From the NCBI RefSeq assembly GCF_013141725.1, contig NZ_WHNZ01000052.1, positions 18,076-82,075 on the forward strand: a DNA stretch of 64,000 nt. The letters are read 5' to 3'. The notes under the pieces were generated by a model. It was not told the DNA's origin and searched no databases. It saw nothing but the letters and a program-made list of their open reading frames with translations. The stretch is from Paenibacillus planticolens (GTDB taxonomy: Bacteria; Bacillota; Bacilli; Paenibacillales; NBRC-103111). The position numbers were made by a program, and so were the translations under genes. Every line of letters begins with the position of its first letter. Position 1 is the first letter of the stretch. This document shows, in pieces, positions 60,004 through 64,000 of this stretch.

Positions 60004-60186
60004 ATTGGGGAACTACAGGGCTCTATATGGATGAAAAGTGGCGATTTGCCGCTGTGGGGGAACTGTGGTCCGTTATTTTGCTAATATATAGCCGAATAGG
60101 CACTTTGGGTGGAAATAAGGGACTGTAGTTCCGTCTTAATAGTGTAGCGGGTGGTTTTTGAGAAAATAGAGGCCTGTAGTTCCCGA
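60004..60186. repeat. family I intergenic element, copy 3
   Basis: Four units lie at about 60006(+), 60057(+), 60107(-) and 60160(-), spaced 51, 50 and 53 bp. They read GGGGAACTACAGGGCTCTA, GGGGGAACTGTGGTCCG, then reverse GGAAATAAGGGACTGTAG and GAAAATAGAGGCCTGTAG, both ending in GTTCC. The spacers are unlike those of copies 1 and 2, so only the units and the spacing are kept. Confidence 0.8.
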
Positions 60187-60291
60187 AAATGTGGAATATC
60201 TCGCATTGATTTGACGCGGTACCGCTGAAAAGGAGAAGGGAATGAATGGTTTGGACATACTAATGACAAATGTCCAGCAGGAGGGCTTGGC

Positions 60292-61593
60292 TTGCAGAGA
60301 AAACGCTTGATTATCATTTCATTCATGCTGCTACTGACCACCGGTTGCTCCTATTCCGCAAAGCTTACTGTCCCGCAGGAACCCGGACCGCAAGTGAAAC
60401 AGATTGAGCCTCTCGCAGCCGTGATTCGCTCAAATCCATCAAATCCGCCAATCCCATCAAACTCATCAAACTCATCAAACTCATCAAACTCATCAATCCC
60501 ATCAAACCCGCCCATCCCACCAATCCCACCAACCCCACCTACCCCACCTACCCCCTCTAGAGGGGATGAGCCTAGTGTGAATAAAGCAACTCTGGCTGCG
60601 ATCGGAGACGTTCTGATTCATAGCGAGGTCTATCAAGACGCCAAGCAAAAGGACGGTACCTACAATTTCAACGGCATGTTTGAGGGTGTGCAGCGATATT
60701 TGCGTAAACCTGACATTTTAGTTGCTAATCAGGAGACGATGATTGGAGGGAAGGAGCTGAGATTGTCCGGTTATCCGTCGTTTAACAGCCCGCATGAAGT
60801 CGGAGATGCCTTGAAGTCGGCAGGCGTGGATCTTGTTACCGTCGCTAATAATCATTCGCTTGATCGCGGTGAAAAAGTGATTCAAAGCGCGCTTTCGTAC
60901 TGGGAAAAACTTGGCATTCCCTATACAGGCTCATTCAAATCGCAGGAAGATCAGAACCAAATCCGTGCGCTGACCCAAAACAACATCACATTTTCGTTTC
61001 TGAGCTATTCTTATGGCACCAATGGGATTCCCCATCCGAAAGGAAAAACGTTTCTTCTCAATCGAATTGATGTCTCCCAGATTGCCATTGACGTGGAACA
61101 AGCCAAAAGCATATCTGACGTCGTTGTGGTCGCCATGCATTGGGGAACGGAGTATGAATCATTCCCCAATGAGAGCCAGAAGGAACTGGCCCGTAAGTTA
61201 GCGGATTTAGGCGTTCATATCGTCATCGGAAATCATCCTCATGTGCTGCAGCCGCCGGCTTGGGTGACTGGGCAAAATGGCCATAAAACGCTGGTGCTTT
61301 ACTCGTTAGGCAATTTTATATCGGCACAAGGTGGAGTAGCAAAACGCGTGGGAGGAATGGCGGCGATAGACGTCATCAAAACCACGGTGAAAGATCGTTC
61401 AACAATTGCATTGAAGCATCCGGCTTTTCTTCCCACTTATACGACTTACCGAAAAATGACACAGTTTAAGGTGATTCCAATGCTTGAAGCCACTAACGAA
61501 CAGCTAAATAACAGCAGCATTCAGTATGATCAAATCAAAAAACATATGAGAACATACATGCCAGAGCTGATCATCATCGGCAGCGACAAGTAG
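60292..61593 (+). CDS. CapA family lipoprotein (PgsA/CapA metallophosphatase-like)
   Basis: This 433-residue lipoprotein (lipobox LTTGC, Cys19) matches the CapA/PGA_cap family: AAIGDVLIHSEVYQD, ANQETMIGG, VDLVTVANNHSLDRG, VAMHWGTEYE, VIGNHPHVLQP and ALKHPAFLP. Family members are poly-gamma-glutamate anchoring proteins or phosphoesterases. Residues about 45-85 are a Ser/Asn/Pro/Ile repeat linker. The start is TTG after AGGAGGG. It is not near a capsule operon. Confidence 0.87.
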   Translation: MQRKRLIIISFMLLLTTGCSYSAKLTVPQEPGPQVKQIEPLAAVIRSNPSNPPIPSNSSNSSNSSNSSIPSNPPIPPIPPTPPTPPTPSRGDEPSVNKATLAAIGDVLIHSEVYQDAKQKDGTYNFNGMFEGVQRYLRKPDILVANQETMIGGKELRLSGYPSFNSPHEVGDALKSAGVDLVTVANNHSLDRGEKVIQSALSYWEKLGIPYTGSFKSQEDQNQIRALTQNNITFSFLSYSYGTNGIPHPKGKTFLLNRIDVSQIAIDVEQAKSISDVVVVAMHWGTEYESFPNESQKELARKLADLGVHIVIGNHPHVLQPPAWVTGQNGHKTLVLYSLGNFISAQGGVAKRVGGMAAIDVIKTTVKDRSTIALKHPAFLPTYTTYRKMTQFKVIPMLEATNEQLNNSSIQYDQIKKHMRTYMPELIIIGSDK

Positions 61594-61615
61594 GCGCGAT
61601 GAAAATGAAAAATAA

Positions 61616-61644
61616 AACACCCCTCGAGCGTGTCGAGGGGTGTT
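61616..61644. terminator. terminator hairpin
   Basis: AACACCCCTCGA pairs with TCGAGGGGTGTT across GCGTG. The T-tract lies on the reverse strand, so it mainly ends the small reverse gene. Confidence 0.82.
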
Positions 61645-61687
61645 CCTTCTGAAATCCCAGATGAGGCGTCGTCTCCGCCCTGAGTCA

Positions 61688-61909
61688 TCACGAGAGGCTC
61701 TCGTTGTCATCCGAGCTTGTTGCTTGCGAAGTACGTGCTTCGGCCAATTGTGCATGCGCCGCGTCCAATTGCTCCTGCGCATCCTGAATCGCCTGACGGC
61801 GATTATTGTCAGCTGTCTGCGCTGCATTCAGATTGCTAAGTGCATGAGCTACGGCATTATGAGCTTGAATTTCAGAGCTTTGCTGTTGATCGGATTGTTG
61901 GTCTGACAT
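61688..61909 (-). CDS. Ala/Gln-rich helical protein, 73 residues
   Basis: The product (MSDQQSDQQQSSEIQAHNAV) is hydrophilic and predicted helical with a QLDAAHAQLAEARTS segment, similar in style to the 105-residue protein at 7278. The ATG follows AGGAGG. Not recognised. Confidence 0.68.
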   Translation of the reverse strand: MSDQQSDQQQSSEIQAHNAVAHALSNLNAAQTADNNRRQAIQDAQEQLDAAHAQLAEARTSQATSSDDNESLS

Positions 61910-62012
61910 GAAGCAGCCTCCTATCTCTTGGATTTTTTCTTAGTTAATATTCCCAATCAAGCAGGAATCATTCATTTGGCAATGGAAAATAGATGGCGAG
62001 GAGGTCTTTCAA

Positions 62013-62450
62013 TTGCAAATTAACCGTATCAATCATTTTCTTTTTTCCGTCACGGATTTAGACAAGTCCATTCCATTTTATCAAGATGTATTCGGGGCAA
62101 AGCTCTTAGTAAGAGGTAGAAGCTTAGCCTATTTTGACTTAAACGGCCTGTGGCTGGCGCTGAATGTGGAGAAGGACATTCCTCGCAATGAGATCCAGTA
62201 CTCCTACACGCATATTGCTTTTACCGTTGAGGAGGAAGATTTCCAAACGACAGTGGAAAAGCTTGAGCAGTTAGGTGTGCATATACTTCCTGGCCGTGCG
62301 AGAGATGAGAAGGACAAGCGTTCCGTCTATTTCACGGATCCGGATGGCCATAAATTCGAATTTCATACCGGAACTTTGGAGGATCGGTTAGCTTACTACA
62401 GGGATGAAAAACCTCATATGCTATTTTATGATGATGATGGGTTGAACTGA
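62013..62450 (+). CDS. fosB: metallothiol transferase FosB
   Basis: This 145-residue VOC-fold enzyme adds bacillithiol or cysteine to fosfomycin, inactivating it. The metal ligands match FosB: His8 in INHFLFSV, His67 in YTHIAFT and Glu116 in GHKFEFHTG. The strand YFDLNGLWLALNVE is typical. The start is TTG after GAGGAGG. The thiol cosubstrate bacillithiol is consistent with the bdr gene at 23245. It is an ordinary chromosomal gene here, with no mobile flanks. Confidence 0.92.
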   Translation: MQINRINHFLFSVTDLDKSIPFYQDVFGAKLLVRGRSLAYFDLNGLWLALNVEKDIPRNEIQYSYTHIAFTVEEEDFQTTVEKLEQLGVHILPGRARDEKDKRSVYFTDPDGHKFEFHTGTLEDRLAYYRDEKPHMLFYDDDGLN

Positions 62451-62451
62451 A

Positions 62452-62496
62452 AACAAGCTGTCCTCAAGGTTGATCTACCTTTGGGACAGCCTGTTT
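62452..62496. terminator. bidirectional terminator
   Basis: AACAAGCTGTCC and AGGT pair with ACCT and GGACAGCCTGTTT. It separates fosB from the reverse-strand small gene. Confidence 0.65.
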
Positions 62497-62513
62497 GATT
62501 TGCAAAAGCAACA

Positions 62514-62690
62514 TTAATCTTGCGATTGCGACTGGTTGTTGGAAGAAGAGGAAGGGTTGGATTGGAAAGCTTCAGCTGCTTCCTCTGCGGAAAACTCCGT
62601 GTCATCTTGACCTGGAACCGGAAGTTTATTTAACTCTGTAGACTGAACCTGAGCTTTGCTTGCTTGATTATTATTATTTTGATTCTGCAT
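62514..62690 (-). CDS. small Asn/Gln/Ser-rich protein, 58 residues
   Basis: The product (MQNQNNNNQASKAQVQSTEL, then DTEFSAEEAAEAFQ) is hydrophilic and of low complexity. The composition recalls small acid-soluble spore proteins, particularly gamma-type, but the diagnostic repeats are not present. ATG at 62690 follows AAAGGAGGTG. Family uncertain. Confidence 0.62.
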   Translation of the reverse strand: MQNQNNNNQASKAQVQSTELNKLPVPGQDDTEFSAEEAAEAFQSNPSSSSNNQSQSQD

Positions 62691-62748
62691 AAGGACACCT
62701 CCTTTGTTTTTTAAACAACAAAGCATAGTATCCCATAATAGGAATATT

Positions 62749-63633
62749 TTATACGGATTGGGAGGACATAAAACAATAAATCAAGTCTTGAATGTTGACG
62801 AACCGCCGCTCTTTGGAGAGCATGAAATGGATAAGCCTTTTGAGAGGCGTGCGCTCCTCGTAATAGGGCGGAGCATATTTTCGGATGTGAATATACGGAA
62901 ATTCGAGATACGGGTGATAAAAGAAAGACGCTAAATCCGTTTCCGCATACTGAGTAACCTGCTGCGTAATCCTGGCGACATCTTGTTCCACGGCATCGGA
63001 GCTAACATAGCCAAGGGGTGTAGGCACGTAGTAGGTTCTTCCTACAATGGATGCAGCGTTTTGATAGGTCACCTGACGGTTAGTCGGGTCATGGGGATTG
63101 TTTTCGTAGATCAACCAGGAACAAGTTTCCAATATTTTACGCTGCACCTCCGATGCGGTATAGTGCGGAGTTTCAAACCAATCCGGCCGCAGACCCGCAG
63201 TTTGAAAAGCGGACAAGGCCATGTGAAATCTGCCGTACGCATAGGACTTCTGAATGTGCAAACTATCGGTTAGAGATGATATCGGATCATCCGGCGGGCA
63301 ATCTTTGACGCAGTCCGGATAAGCAAATTCATACCCTTCGCCGCTGACGGAATGACCGTATTGATGCGTATATCCGTGAATGCCTAATGAAGCTCCGCGC
63401 ATTCTTAGTGCTTGCAGCGTTTCAACAAATCTGACGGATATGGCATCGAAGGGATTGCTGATCGTACAGTCATACTGAAGCTCCGGATTGATGAAGCGGG
63501 GAATGACGGCGACGTGAAAAGGTACTTTTTGCATATATAAATAATCCGCAACGGCACGCAATTTCATCTGGCTCTCCGTTGATTCGTAATAGCCTCCAGG
63601 ACCGACGTCCTCCAGCCGCAGTAATGCTTTCAA
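62749..63633 (-). CDS. DUF2334 domain protein
   Basis: This 294-residue protein is a paralogue of the N-terminal domain at 47757: LLRLEDVGPGGYYESTESQM, LGIHGYTHQYG, FETPHYTAS and SFFYHPYLEF. It lacks a signal peptide, anchor and propeller. TTG at 63633 is chosen because GGAGGGA lies nine bases upstream and the domain begins right there; frame extension to 63792 has no support. It probably removes acyl groups from or otherwise acts on a carbohydrate. Confidence 0.8.
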   Translation of the reverse strand: MKALLRLEDVGPGGYYESTESQMKLRAVADYLYMQKVPFHVAVIPRFINPELQYDCTISNPFDAISVRFVETLQALRMRGASLGIHGYTHQYGHSVSGEGYEFAYPDCVKDCPPDDPISSLTDSLHIQKSYAYGRFHMALSAFQTAGLRPDWFETPHYTASEVQRKILETCSWLIYENNPHDPTNRQVTYQNAASIVGRTYYVPTPLGYVSSDAVEQDVARITQQVTQYAETDLASFFYHPYLEFPYIHIRKYAPPYYEERTPLKRLIHFMLSKERRFVNIQDLIYCFMSSQSV

Positions 63634-64000
63634 GTTGAAATCCCTCCGCAACGAATAGGTTGTTTTACTTCCCATATCATTGTATGTGTAAGACTTCTGT
63701 TTCATTTCGATGAAAATAGGCGTGTTGTTTTTTAGGCAAGCATACGGATTGGGGGGAGTTGAGACGTTGCTGCCTGAGCTGGTTTTGCGCAAGCATCAGT
63801 GTCCTATGCAATGGAAGGAAATGCTCAGCTGTCGCATTAGCTAACTGGAAAATAAAATCTCCATCTAATTTGCTCGAAAGTTGAGCTCGCAGGAAAATAG
63901 CAGGAAAACCTCAGGCTGTCGAGTAAAACGCTTTCAAGCAATAGCATAGTACATCGCTATGCGTTTCCAATGCTTTTTTCTGTGGTAAATAAAAGATCGC
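63634..64000. other. intergenic region with part of a family V element
   Basis: No gene is seen. A family V half element lies at 63843-63915 and a short hairpin, GCATAG/CTATGC, at 63944-63962. The next gene is outside the window. Confidence 0.5.
63843..63915. repeat. family V half element, copy 2
   Basis: AACTGGAAAATAAAATCTCC and the following CATCTAATTTGCTCGAAAG match the first unit and spacer at 45961-45993. GCAGGAAAATAGCAGGAAAA matches the approach to the second unit. The reverse half is absent or beyond recognition. Confidence 0.6.

Larger units (their letters stand above)
59899..60291. other. intergenic region with a family I repeat
   Basis: This 393-base gap holds the holin-like gene's terminator and a family I element at 60004-60186. 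No gene is seen. Confidence 0.6.

Noticed and set aside
62013..62450. FosB as part of a mobile resistance island
   Set aside because: No mobile element, composition shift or second resistance gene is near; FosB is a usual chromosomal gene in bacillithiol-using Bacillota.
63634..63792. N-terminal extension of the second DUF2334 protein
   Set aside because: No ribosome binding site supports it, while GGAGGGA precedes the TTG at 63633, where the conserved domain begins.

Overview
The window is a chromosomal segment of a spore-forming Bacillota bacterium, most likely Paenibacillaceae. The evidence is the caa3-type oxidase genes, strong AGGAGG-type ribosome binding sites with frequent TTG and GTG starts, T-tailed terminators, an SLH protein, a YheC/YheD spore-coat type ATP-grasp protein, FosB, an AraR/araBA module and Gram-positive LexA boxes. 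Species cannot be fixed from the sequence alone. No rRNA, tRNA, transposase, CRISPR array or integrated phage was recognised.

Layout. 1-1584 holds the end of ctaD, then ctaE and ctaF. 1661-7595 has a small protein, an L,D-transpeptidase with a double operator, an M29 aminopeptidase, an MFS transporter and udk. 7904-11399 is a signalling operon of lipoprotein, membrane histidine kinase and REC-DUF3369-HD-GYP regulator. 11400-13100 has no convincing gene and is packed with repeats. 13104-16708 is a manganese-type ABC transporter (mntABCD/troA-like) behind an MntR-like box. After a patatin-like and a PhnB-like protein, 18207-22116 is a thiamine-precursor uptake operon behind a TPP riboswitch, ending in a TatD-like hydrolase. 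22140-23190 holds two convergent genes with LexA boxes (tag and an unknown 100-residue protein). 23245-30837 holds bdr/ypdA, small conserved proteins, hrpB and a methyltransferase. 30980-36599 is araR, araB, araA and an aldose epimerase with AraR operators. 36694-45885 holds ASCH, a split threonine/serine exporter, ppaC, msrAB, a CDF transporter, a kinase-like protein with an HPr-like protein, and a Gfo/Idh/MocA oxidoreductase. 46194-63633 holds YitT, two DUF2334 proteins, Nudix, YheC/D, an orphan eukaryotic-type HisA homologue, a PDZ-Lon membrane protease, SLH, holin-like, CapA and FosB proteins.

The most unusual feature lies between genes. Several intergenic stretches carry elements of about 180 bp built to one plan: four degenerate units of about 25 bp, spaced about 50 bp apart, in forward-forward-reverse-reverse orientation. 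At least three sequence families share this plan (11598, 50204 and 60004; 12705 and 50645; 45962 with a half copy at 63843), and two related families occur at 11848-12451. The plan is kept while the unit sequence changes. Each element could fold into a long nested hairpin or present regularly phased protein sites. I do not recognise it as a named repeat class.

Other points for follow-up are the unknown protein behind two LexA boxes, a translationally coupled TatD hydrolase in the thiamine operon, an HPr-like protein lacking the catalytic histidine next to a kinase-like protein, and a long hairpin with T-tracts on both strands in front of a CDF transporter gene.
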